DNA from: a virus | Reading direction: 5' to 3' (one strand) | DNA: 46,212 nt | IMG/VR virus record: IMGVR_UViG_3300035181_000244 | Span: 1-46,212 of that record | Shown: positions 39,929 through 46,212 of the stretch, piece after piece | Position numbering within the stretch: position 1 is the first letter of the stretch | Layout of the letters: every line of letters begins with the position of its first letter | Translations under genes and position numbers: made by a program | Notes under the pieces: generated by a model | Database searches by the model: none | What the model was told of the DNA's origin: nothing | What the model saw: only the letters and a program-made list of their open reading frames with translations

Positions 39929-40564
39929 TTAAGTAGCAATTGCGCCACCAGCCGGGCTGTATGGGAATGGGTAAGTTGGATATGGATCTCCACCAACTGA
40001 CATACCTTCGTTTGTATTCGGGCCAGCCAAATTAACTGCATTATCGAAGCGGATAGTCAATGTTACTTCCTGTGGATCGCCACTAGAATAATCACCGTCG
40101 CCATACTGAGCAACGTTAATGAAACATCCTTCTAAATACCAGGACTCAAGTTCTTCATTAACTGTACCATCTAATGAGTGAATTTCCATTGCAAATTTAT
40201 AATTGATACCAGCTACTGCACTTGTCTGTTCAAAATGGTTCATCTGTTTCTGAACTTGTGCGCCAACTGATGTAATAACCGAGTTAGTAATATCATCACG
40301 TAATTTAATTTCGATTGCATCAAAACTATGCTTACCTTGGATCCATACAACAGAGTTGTATGAGTCTAACTTAACTTCTTCGTATGTAACTTTTGGACGA
40401 GTGCATGTCATAACGTTTGCAGTCATTTCACGTAAACCAAAGTTCTCACCAAAGTTATACCAAACTACTCGGAAACGATACTTCTGTTTAGGATGCAAAA
40501 CACCCTGGTTCACACCATCAATCGGTACGCCAAATTTAGATAATGTTGAAAAATTTTGTGCCAT
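39929..40564 (-). CDS. 19: Tail tube protein, T4 gp19 type
   Basis: 211 residues (T4: 163); CAGGAGATAAAA site, late box (40593-40600), own terminator. NFSTLSKFGVPIDG, then RFRVVWYNFGENFGLREMTANVMTCTRPKVTYEEVKLDSYNSV, then FDAIEIKLRDDITNSV matches the gp19 tube fold. The final 25 residues (GGDPYPTYPFPYSPAGG) are a Pro/Tyr tail not present in T4. Polymerises inside the sheath; expressed as a high-copy late gene. Confidence 0.9.
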   Translation of the reverse strand: MAQNFSTLSKFGVPIDGVNQGVLHPKQKYRFRVVWYNFGENFGLREMTANVMTCTRPKVTYEEVKLDSYNSVVWIQGKHSFDAIEIKLRDDITNSVITSVGAQVQKQMNHFEQTSAVAGINYKFAMEIHSLDGTVNEELESWYLEGCFINVAQYGDGDYSSGDPQEVTLTIRFDNAVNLAGPNTNEGMSVGGDPYPTYPFPYSPAGGAIAT

Positions 40565-40592
40565 TTTTATCTCCTGCTATATAAGCTAATAC

Positions 40593-40600
40593 TATTTATC
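40593..40600 (-). promoter_or_regulatory. Late promoter box GATAAATA
   Basis: Exact box (continuing GTAT), 28 nt before the tube ATG. Confidence 0.75.
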
Positions 40601-40615
40601 AATTTTTGATTTTTT

Positions 40616-41290
40616 TCATCCGACGAATTTATTAGAAAAATCAGTAATCACATATGATTCGCCGATGTCAATATTACACGAATAAGGTATTACAGCATAT
40701 CCTTGGTAACCCCATTTAGGTCCAGTTGAATTTGCAATAATCCACGATCCGCCATATAAGGTATCGTCGTATCCTATAATGGTAACTGCATGTCCAATGG
40801 ATTCAGGATTGTCAGTGTTATTTATCGGTTTATATTGATGATTGCAGAATTCACCACTTAAATTCCAAAATAATTTGCCTGTTCGTAATCCGACTATTAT
40901 AGGAATGTTCTTAGTTAAATATTCTTTAAATTCATCCGGTAACACCCATTTATATGTTAGTAATCTGTAATGAGCTGCTTCAGTAAATGCTGGTGGATGT
41001 GGAACTGTCTCTACTCTCGATACTGCAAATGGCCAATGTCTTTCCGGAGGAACACCATATTGCATTAACGCTTCCAGTGTTGTCTTTAATTCTGCACCTT
41101 TTTTACCTAAGCGACCCTGTAATTTTCTAGTCATATAATATAAGAATAGTCTAGAAAAATTTAGTGTAATCCCTTTTGTCGACATCATTATCTCAACAGC
41201 AAGTAATGTAGCACTGGCAGTACAACAATCCACACCCATCTGAGGTTGTATATAATTAATGTATGGTCTTAGAGACATGGATGGATTCAT
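40616..41290 (-). CDS. Papain-like (C1A) cysteine protease
   Basis: 224 residues. Oxyanion Gln17 and catalytic Cys23 (QPQMGVDCCTASA, matching Qx5C of papain), RLFLYYMTRKLQG, LEALMQYGVPPERHWPF, then His167 (SIGHAVTIIGYDD) and Asn187 (IIANSTGPKWGYQGY) with Trp193-Gly-x2-Gly complete the C1A triad. No prodomain and no signal peptide, so it acts inside the cell. It lies between sheath and tube; the late box is 6 nt before the ATG and no Shine-Dalgarno exists. Target unknown: virion maturation or host protein cleavage. Confidence 0.85.
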   Translation of the reverse strand: MNPSMSLRPYINYIQPQMGVDCCTASATLLAVEIMMSTKGITLNFSRLFLYYMTRKLQGRLGKKGAELKTTLEALMQYGVPPERHWPFAVSRVETVPHPPAFTEAAHYRLLTYKWVLPDEFKEYLTKNIPIIVGLRTGKLFWNLSGEFCNHQYKPINNTDNPESIGHAVTIIGYDDTLYGGSWIIANSTGPKWGYQGYAVIPYSCNIDIGESYVITDFSNKFVG

Positions 41291-41296
41291 ATGAAT

Positions 41297-41304
41297 TATT
41301 TATC
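41297..41304 (-). promoter_or_regulatory. Late promoter box at the protease start
   Basis: Exact GATAAATA, 6 nt (ATTCAT) and the ATG at 41290; directly after the sheath terminator. Suggests leaderless mRNA. Confidence 0.7.
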
Positions 41305-41306
41305 GA

Positions 41307-41335
41307 TAAAAAGAAACCAGCCGAAGCTGGTTTCT
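41307..41335 (-). terminator. Rho-independent terminator after tail sheath
   Basis: Minus-strand stem AGAAACCAGC / GCTGGTTTCT (41335-41326 and 41321-41312) with a TTCG loop, then TTTT. Ends the sheath message. Confidence 0.9.
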
Positions 41336-41352
41336 GTTAAGTTATTATAAAC

Positions 41353-43917
41353 TTATAGTGATAAATTTGATCCAGTGTTTTTAATACGGATCGGGATGTA
41401 AATAAATTCAATTGCCTTAACTGGCTGAATCGCAATATCAATCCACAACTCGTTCCTATCAATACGTGCTGGTGTATTATTACTTAAATCACATACAACT
41501 AAGAAATCATACAAGCCACGCAATGTAATAAGTTCCGATAAGAAACGGTTGAATGCGTCAGATACTGATTTACGTGTAGTTGTATCATTTGGCTCAAACA
41601 AGAATGGCTGAGCAAGTAAATTTAACTGGTAACGTAAATAGTTCTCTAAACGAACAACATTAATGCGATCTGTTGCACTTGCGTATGGCTGACGTGTTTT
41701 TTGACCAAAGATAACAATACCGCCTTGTGGCATAACACGAATTGGATTAATACCATTCTGATAAAGTATATCGCGCTGGCCTTCATTCAACTTAACTGTA
41801 ACAAATTGTCCATCGGCATTAACATAACCAACTGCTGCTGCATTATTGACTACACCGCGCTGTAAACCAGCTGGTGCAAACCACGGATATGCAACTTGAT
41901 CATTATAAGCAATTGTGCGTAATGCCATATGTGACGGTGGAACAACAACATCTGTTCCGTCGACATTAGTAGCTAAACCACTTGGATACCATGCAGCAAA
42001 GTATTTACTTGCAGAAACAAGTCCATCTGCACCATTACCGAATGGTAGAGATGCACCAGTTGCCCAATTTTGCAAAGATGTGCCGGATGCATTTAATGTA
42101 AACGGTGTATCGCCTACAACAAAAGCAGTCTGTTTACGATCTTCGTTCAATACAAGCATCTCGTCAATTGCTTCAACAAATCCTGGAGCAGCAATAAGGT
42201 TAAAATACAAATCTTCTGCACGAATTTCTTCGTCGGAGATAATTGCTGACTGGATTGCTCTTACGATAACGATTTGCTGTGCGCCAGCGCCCATGTATGG
42301 AACACCGGCTGCGTTATTACCTGAAGAATTAACCCAACGTCCTGTCGAACCATTATTTGTATTATCTGGAGAAGCTGTTACGCCATCAAATACATACGGA
42401 GACTGCCATTCTTTGACATTGTCAGTAGAATAACGTGTATTCCAAAGTATAAATCCTTTAGGATATAATGCAGCTTGTGGAGCATCTGCGTCTAAATCTG
42501 GATAGTTGCCACCACCGTTATTATCGCCTGTACCTACTATACCGCCCAACTTATATAGTGGATTAGAACGAGCATCATTAAATAAAATACCATTCGGTGT
42601 TGTTTGATCAGTGTTATTAACTAATGTCCAACCGGTACCATTATAACGATAAATCACTGGATATGGTGCAGCATCTGTCTGAATCCATATGTCACCGTAT
42701 GCCAATACTGGAAGCGGAATATCGCTGCGTGGATCAGCTGGCTGAGCATATAATGTAGGATTACCTACTGCGCCAGGAAGTGTAAATCCAGCTAAGTTAC
42801 AATTTTCCCAGTGGTCCAAACCATCCGAGATAAGGATATCAACAACTGACTTACCGTCACTATCCAATCCTAATAATGCATTAAACCAAAGTTGTCCGTT
42901 CGCTGGACCATTTGTTGGTACGGATTTAGAACCAACAATAACTGCTAATGGAGCCCACGGACCTGTTGCACCGGAAGCTATTCTAAATTCTAATTCATTA
43001 GTAAGTGTAGAACCTGTACCAATAACTGGCTCGATATAAATCTGGCCGTTAGAACCAAAAGCGTTTGTGCTATAATATGTATTCGCTGCTGTATCATCTG
43101 TAAGAATTGGTGCTTCAACTTGCAAGAACGCAGAAACTGTAGAATCCATTTTACGCAATACAAGATTTGCACCTTGTGCTGCCGATGATGTCTTAACCCA
43201 GAACGTCTGAGTAGTTAATACGTTTGTAAGATCAGGCCAAATTGACTGAATTAATGTTTGTGTTGTAGGAGTTGTACCTAATTGAACCCATGCACCTGCA
43301 ACTTTCGTCCAATAAGATAATGCTGCGGATGCAGTCTGGAATACTACTGCAAAGTCACCATTTACGCCGTCTGCAAGAGTAGGTGTGTTAGTTGTACCAG
43401 TTGCAAAATCGTATACAAACTTAGGAGTTACTGTTGTCCAGATTTCGTTCGGGAAAGTTCCTGAACGAGTGAACAATCCATACTTGGATCCACTCGATGA
43501 TTGGTCAAACCAGTATGTTCCAATTGTTGCAGGACTTGTAGGTTCGATCGGAGTTGCTTCTAATTGTGCTGTATCCACATCTGCGCGAACTACACGGCAC
43601 AAATTAGAAATACCTAAATACGAATAAGATGCCAGTAGACCGTATTCATTCAATGGATAACCATTAAGTGAAGTACCACTAACAGAATAAAATATTGGAT
43701 CGCCGAATGTAGACACTAAATCTCGCTGAGAAGTAATAGACCATACTTTTCCAGCATTGGATTTAAGTGTACCTTGTGCTATTCCAGTTCCTGTTGGATC
43801 TGATTTGTCTTGTTGTGTCGCTATAAAAATAAGCGGAACAGTACCTGGACCTGCACCAACATTGATGCTCTGATCTATTACCGAAATACTTACGCCTGGG
43901 GAAACTAAAACTGCCAT
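41353..43917 (-). CDS. 18: Contractile tail sheath protein, T4 gp18 type
   Basis: 854 residues (T4: 659); AGGAG site and late box (43957-43964). MAVLVSPGVSISVIDQS is the standard sheath start. GDIWIQTDAAPYPVIYRYNGTGW, then NGILFNDARSNP, and the C-terminal ELWIDIAIQPVKAIEFIYIPI helical/handshake region are gp18-like. About 200 extra residues, relative to T4, sit between the handshake and core domains (after residue 120), built of repeated GTYWFDQSS/TYYSTNAFG-type beta units. Contracts to drive the tube through the host envelope. Confidence 0.93.
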   Translation of the reverse strand: MAVLVSPGVSISVIDQSINVGAGPGTVPLIFIATQQDKSDPTGTGIAQGTLKSNAGKVWSITSQRDLVSTFGDPIFYSVSGTSLNGYPLNEYGLLASYSYLGISNLCRVVRADVDTAQLEATPIEPTSPATIGTYWFDQSSSGSKYGLFTRSGTFPNEIWTTVTPKFVYDFATGTTNTPTLADGVNGDFAVVFQTASAALSYWTKVAGAWVQLGTTPTTQTLIQSIWPDLTNVLTTQTFWVKTSSAAQGANLVLRKMDSTVSAFLQVEAPILTDDTAANTYYSTNAFGSNGQIYIEPVIGTGSTLTNELEFRIASGATGPWAPLAVIVGSKSVPTNGPANGQLWFNALLGLDSDGKSVVDILISDGLDHWENCNLAGFTLPGAVGNPTLYAQPADPRSDIPLPVLAYGDIWIQTDAAPYPVIYRYNGTGWTLVNNTDQTTPNGILFNDARSNPLYKLGGIVGTGDNNGGGNYPDLDADAPQAALYPKGFILWNTRYSTDNVKEWQSPYVFDGVTASPDNTNNGSTGRWVNSSGNNAAGVPYMGAGAQQIVIVRAIQSAIISDEEIRAEDLYFNLIAAPGFVEAIDEMLVLNEDRKQTAFVVGDTPFTLNASGTSLQNWATGASLPFGNGADGLVSASKYFAAWYPSGLATNVDGTDVVVPPSHMALRTIAYNDQVAYPWFAPAGLQRGVVNNAAAVGYVNADGQFVTVKLNEGQRDILYQNGINPIRVMPQGGIVIFGQKTRQPYASATDRINVVRLENYLRYQLNLLAQPFLFEPNDTTTRKSVSDAFNRFLSELITLRGLYDFLVVCDLSNNTPARIDRNELWIDIAIQPVKAIEFIYIPIRIKNTGSNLSL

Positions 43918-43956
43918 AATTTAACTCCTATGAAGATGAATACTTCTTGTTGCTAG

Positions 43957-43964
43957 TATTTATC
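43957..43964 (-). promoter_or_regulatory. Late promoter box GATAAATA
   Basis: Exact box (continuing CTAG), 39 nt before the sheath ATG. Confidence 0.75.
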
Positions 43965-44003
43965 AATAAGGGTCCTAAACATATAGCAAACAAAGTATCA
44001 ATA

Positions 44004-44642
44004 TTATCTTATTTTAGATAATATATCGGATACCTGCATACTAAGCGATTCCAGTGTGCTATCGTTATTTATGTCATAATCAATTTTTGAGCCAACCCAC
44101 GCCCACTCGCTAAGATGTGCTGTGGAATATGTCTTTGTCATTATATCCTTAGCAATAGAATTACCCTTATTTGCAAGAATAGCTGTTTCAAACCATACCG
44201 GAGCCGGGCCACGATTTACACGTATCAATATACCACCCTGATCCTGAATGAATTTTATTTCATTGGGAAATCTAACATCGCTAATAACAACATCCTGATC
44301 TGGATTTTTACGAATTCTATTTCTTAAAGTTAAAAACCATAAATCTTGATGGAAATTATTTCGTAAAACATCTGTACCCATTATTTGCAGAGCATAACGT
44401 GGGCTAAAATTAGGAATACTAAGTTGTTCAGCCCACCACGGATCTACAATTTCACGCCATTCTCTAGATGCAGTCGTATCGCCTTCTAACATATTTCTTG
44501 GCCAATCGAACATCATTGCACATGCATCTTTTAAACTAGATGCAAAACTATCCTGTCTGAATCCGTGAGATTCGACAAGTGTAGAAGCTACTGTGCCTTT
44601 ACCGCTGCCTATAAAACCAAGAATTCCAATAATTTTAGTCAT
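44004..44642 (-). CDS. 1: Deoxynucleoside monophosphate kinase, T4 gp1 type
   Basis: 212 residues (T4: 241). P-loop GFIGSGKGT (9-17), EWREIVDPWWA, the ISDVRFPNEI motif, and a C-terminal helix. Phosphorylates dNMPs to dNDPs to feed replication (T4's enzyme also accepts hydroxymethyl-dCMP; whether this phage modifies its bases is unknown). SD AGGAAAATTAAAAG lies in the overlapping endonuclease gene upstream (8-nt overlap). Confidence 0.9.
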   Translation of the reverse strand: MTKIIGILGFIGSGKGTVASTLVESHGFRQDSFASSLKDACAMMFDWPRNMLEGDTTASREWREIVDPWWAEQLSIPNFSPRYALQIMGTDVLRNNFHQDLWFLTLRNRIRKNPDQDVVISDVRFPNEIKFIQDQGGILIRVNRGPAPVWFETAILANKGNSIAKDIMTKTYSTAHLSEWAWVGSKIDYDINNDSTLESLSMQVSDILSKIR

Positions 44643-45357
44643 CTTTTAATTTTCCTTTTTTCCATGATCCTGCCGGCTTTTTGCCTATATTTATTTCGTC
44701 AATACCGTTATTCCACCAAGTCTTACTCCATCTAATACGACCACGCTGCCAGCCTATACCTGGAGAATCTTTCGACCGAACAGTAATGGTTCCGTCATTC
44801 CACCATGGAGCTACCGCCGATTCTCGTTGCCGTTCTCGTCCTTCTGCCGAGTGGAATCCTAATTTTAAATCTCTGCATTTATTACCGGTTGCTATACGTT
44901 GTTCAATAGAAATCGAATAGATACCGGTTTGGTTCTTCCTGTTTGTTTCGGCTCCCTTACTGCTTGCTGCACTTTTATCAGGTGCCGACATAGCATGAAA
45001 TCCTAATTTTAAATCTCTACATTTATTGCCTGACTTAACACCTATCAGATGTCTTTCGTCATTAGTTAAAATGAAATTTCCATTCGAATGTTTATTAAGG
45101 TAGTTAGACCATTTCATCGTCCACTTATTCACACGACGCTCCCAGCTAACTGCATCTTCTTTGGTATTAAATATTTTTCTAATCTCTATAGTAAAAGCTT
45201 CACGTCCGTGTAATTCGATAAGGTTTTTAACAGATTTAGATGAAGTGAAATACGAGACAAAAAGGTCACTGGGCTTACAATTTTTCGCAAACCTGACACC
45301 ATAGTAATATTCTGATGTTATTTTATTAAAAACTCTGTAAGTGTACGGTATTGTCAT
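44635..45357 (-). CDS. Putative homing endonuclease (GIY-YIG-like N-terminus)
   Basis: 240 residues from ATG 45357 with the late box 5 nt before it; a TTG-initiated extension has no better site. N-terminus TYRVFNKITSEYYYGVRF, then SYFTSSKSVKNLIELHGREAFTIEIRKIF, resembles GIY-YIG-type endonucleases (tyrosines at start, Glu later). Two copies of GNKCRDLKLGFH, about 45 residues apart, and paired WWNDG/WWNNG motifs near the C-terminus look like DNA-contact modules. Ends overlapping gp1. The endonuclease assignment is likely, the subfamily less so. Confidence 0.7.
   Translation of the reverse strand: MTIPYTYRVFNKITSEYYYGVRFAKNCKPSDLFVSYFTSSKSVKNLIELHGREAFTIEIRKIFNTKEDAVSWERRVNKWTMKWSNYLNKHSNGNFILTNDERHLIGVKSGNKCRDLKLGFHAMSAPDKSAASSKGAETNRKNQTGIYSISIEQRIATGNKCRDLKLGFHSAEGRERQRESAVAPWWNDGTITVRSKDSPGIGWQRGRIRWSKTWWNNGIDEINIGKKPAGSWKKGKLKDD
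44855..45028. repeat. Direct repeat inside the endonuclease gene
   Basis: Near-identical 30-bp copies at 44855-44884 and 44999-45028 (2 differences), encoding NKCRDLKLGF twice. Likely a duplicated DNA-binding unit. Confidence 0.8.
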
Positions 45358-45362
45358 ATTAG

Positions 45363-45370
45363 TATTTATC
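45363..45370 (-). promoter_or_regulatory. Late promoter box at the homing endonuclease start
   Basis: Exact GATAAATA, 5 nt (CTAAT), then ATG 45357; follows a terminator hairpin (45402-45452). Confidence 0.65.
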
Positions 45371-45401
45371 TGTAACAACCTAAAAGGCCTACTATTTTAG
45401 T

Positions 45402-45452
45402 CATAAAAATCCCTAAGTTATTGCATGTAGTTATGCATAAATCGCTTAGGGA
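45402..45452 (-). terminator. Terminator hairpin with long loop
   Basis: Arms TCCCTAAG (45410-45417) and CTTAGGGA (45445-45452), an inner TGCAT/ATGCA stem, and TTTTT after the stem on the minus strand. It ends the transcript of the 96-residue gene. Confidence 0.7.
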
Positions 45453-45465
45453 GTTACTTTTTTTG

Positions 45466-45756
45466 TTACGGAATTTGTTTCTTAATCTTATCTAATTCAG
45501 TAATGATATTATTTGCTTCTATTTTCAATTGATCTATGTCGATATCGGGATCAAAGTCGTAATCTAAGAATGATTTTATGGTATTTTCGAGTATTTCTAT
45601 ATCACCTAACAATAGTCTGTGTCGGGCCGCGCTACGAGACGTTGATAAGACAGTATGTGCATCTTCTATCAGGCTGAAGTCAATATCAAATTTAATTTTC
45701 ATCTTTCTTAATTTAATAATAAGAAGATTTTCAGATATTATTTCATCTAACCTCAT
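45466..45756 (-). CDS. Hypothetical protein (96 aa)
   Basis: MRLDEIISENLLIIKLRKMKIKFDIDF, then SFLDYDFDPDIDIDQLKIEANNIITELDKIKKQ. Helical and charged; starts by ATGA overlap. The MRL(D/Y/F)E(I/L) start recurs in two other genes here (32251 and 38204), so a shared N-terminal address or antirestriction-like motif is conceivable, but this is a guess. Function unknown. Confidence 0.65.
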   Translation of the reverse strand: MRLDEIISENLLIIKLRKMKIKFDIDFSLIEDAHTVLSTSRSAARHRLLLGDIEILENTIKSFLDYDFDPDIDIDQLKIEANNIITELDKIKKQIP

Positions 45757-45926
45757 AGATGTGGTCTACCTAGATTAATCCATTCTATAACATCGGGATT
45801 ATCTTTTTTCATTTTTTCAATGTGACTGTCGACACGTCTCGATAGTTCTTCTACGAATGCAATCTGTTCTTCTATACTTGGCCGATTCTTCGGAGTATTT
45901 AATTCATTTAATTTTTTATTTTTCAT
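45753..45926 (-). CDS. Small hypothetical protein (57 aa)
   Basis: ATG 45926 (AGGA upstream) overlaps the HNH gene end by 11 nt; an earlier in-frame start is rejected. KNKKLNELNTPKNRPSIEEQIAFVEELSRRVDSHIEKMKKDNPDVIEWI is mostly helix, Lys/Glu-rich. No recognised family. Confidence 0.55.
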   Translation of the reverse strand: MKNKKLNELNTPKNRPSIEEQIAFVEELSRRVDSHIEKMKKDNPDVIEWINLGRPHL

Positions 45927-46212
45927 TGTTATTATAATCCTCGTATAATTTTTCAATCGTTTTATCGCATCTTGCACATTTTCCATTATTCTCGTTGGCT
46001 AGTAACATCTGCAGATTTGTCCAATGACCAATTATTTCGGGAGGAACATTATTATCGAACCCCTCTTTTCTAGAATAGATATGATCTAAATGATATTCAA
46101 GCCCGCGTTCTAAACCATCTGGATTTATTCTGCTATATGAATAATACCAACTATCTTTGGTAAAATTTTCTACAGCTAACATATAAATTTCTAATGCAGA
46201 TTTCTCTTCATC
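45916..46212 (-). CDS. HNH homing endonuclease, 5' end outside window
   Basis: 98 residues are visible and the frame is open to the window edge (DEEKSALEIYM precedes the first internal Met). YHLDHIYSRKEGF, then NLQMLLANENNGKCARC and KLYEDYN is the same HNH design as the gene at 36605-37474 (YHLDHIFSIQQGF, NLQILSGEENNKKS). It ends overlapping the start of the next gene by 11 nt. Confidence 0.85.
   Translation of the reverse strand, partial: DEEKSALEIYMLAVENFTKDSWYYSYSRINPDGLERGLEYHLDHIYSRKEGFDNNVPPEIIGHWTNLQMLLANENNGKCARCDKTIEKLYEDYNNNEK

Noticed and set aside
41915-42433. 172-codon plus-strand frame
   Set aside because: Runs antisense through the tail sheath gene with no promoter or ribosome site; an artefact of codon bias.
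1-46212. tRNA genes or CRISPR arrays
   Set aside because: The gaps are too small for tRNAs and none of the noncoding gaps shows cloverleaf or regular repeat-spacer pattern by eye.

Overview
The window is an AT-rich, almost gap-free stretch of a tailed-phage genome of the T4 superfamily (a myovirus with a contractile tail). The diagnostic set is tail sheath (gp18), tail tube (gp19), both terminase subunits (gp16, gp17), a gp4-type head-completion nuclease, gp32 single-strand binding protein, UvsX/UvsY/UvsW recombination proteins, the clamp-loader small subunit gp62, primase gp61, helicase gp41 and a gp1-type dNMP kinase. No photosynthesis genes, tRNAs or CRISPR arrays are visible. Early promoters look like bacterial sigma-70 sites (TTGAC at -35, 17-18 bp spacer), so a proteobacterium-like host is plausible, but the host cannot be named from sequence. 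Gene content recalls the non-coliphage T4-like groups (cyanophage, Pelagibacter and alphaproteobacterial types) more than T4 itself.

Layout. All genes but one lie on the minus strand, so transcription runs from 46212 towards 1. From the right: 46212-44004 holds two homing endonucleases, two small genes and gp1; 43917-37530 is a tail module (sheath, an unexpected papain-like protease, tail tube, a tube-like baseplate protein, a small virion-type protein and a kinase-like protein); 37474-29151 is a packaging/head block (HNH endonuclease, gp4, gp16, two virion-type proteins, gp17, a protein with eleven 22-residue repeats, a large winged-helix protein); 28929-20349 is replication and recombination (gp32, uvsX, uvsY, uvsW, gp62, many small genes, and a 196-residue protein colinear with the catalytic core of bacterial DNA polymerase III alpha); 20018-20389 is the only plus-strand gene; 19892-17189 has an HNH endonuclease, a baseplate-like protein and primase; 17214-15772 is helicase; 15735-7157 is a run of virion-type proteins with strong late promoters and terminators; 7117-1 has a PD-(D/E)XK exonuclease, a fibre protein, a class II ribonucleotide reductase and early accessory genes (phosphatase, KTSC protein, nucleotidyltransferase).

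Control. Two promoter classes can be read. Sigma-70-like early sites precede the accessory genes, primase, exonuclease and gp32. A late box, GATAAATA (close to T4 TATAAATA), stands before nearly every structural gene. Terminator hairpins directly followed by a late box punctuate the structural genes, so sheath, tube and two putative decoration proteins are separately insulated units.

Most interesting points: (1) a miniature C-family DNA polymerase core (20545-21135); (2) an ATG exactly at the predicted transcription start of five of eight early promoters, and a late box 5-7 nt upstream of the ATG of several genes without a Shine-Dalgarno site, pointing to leaderless or AUG-initial mRNAs; (3) a papain-family protease between sheath and tube; (4) a minimal kinase-like protein in the tail/head region; (5) homing endonucleases that all end overlapping the next gene's start codon.
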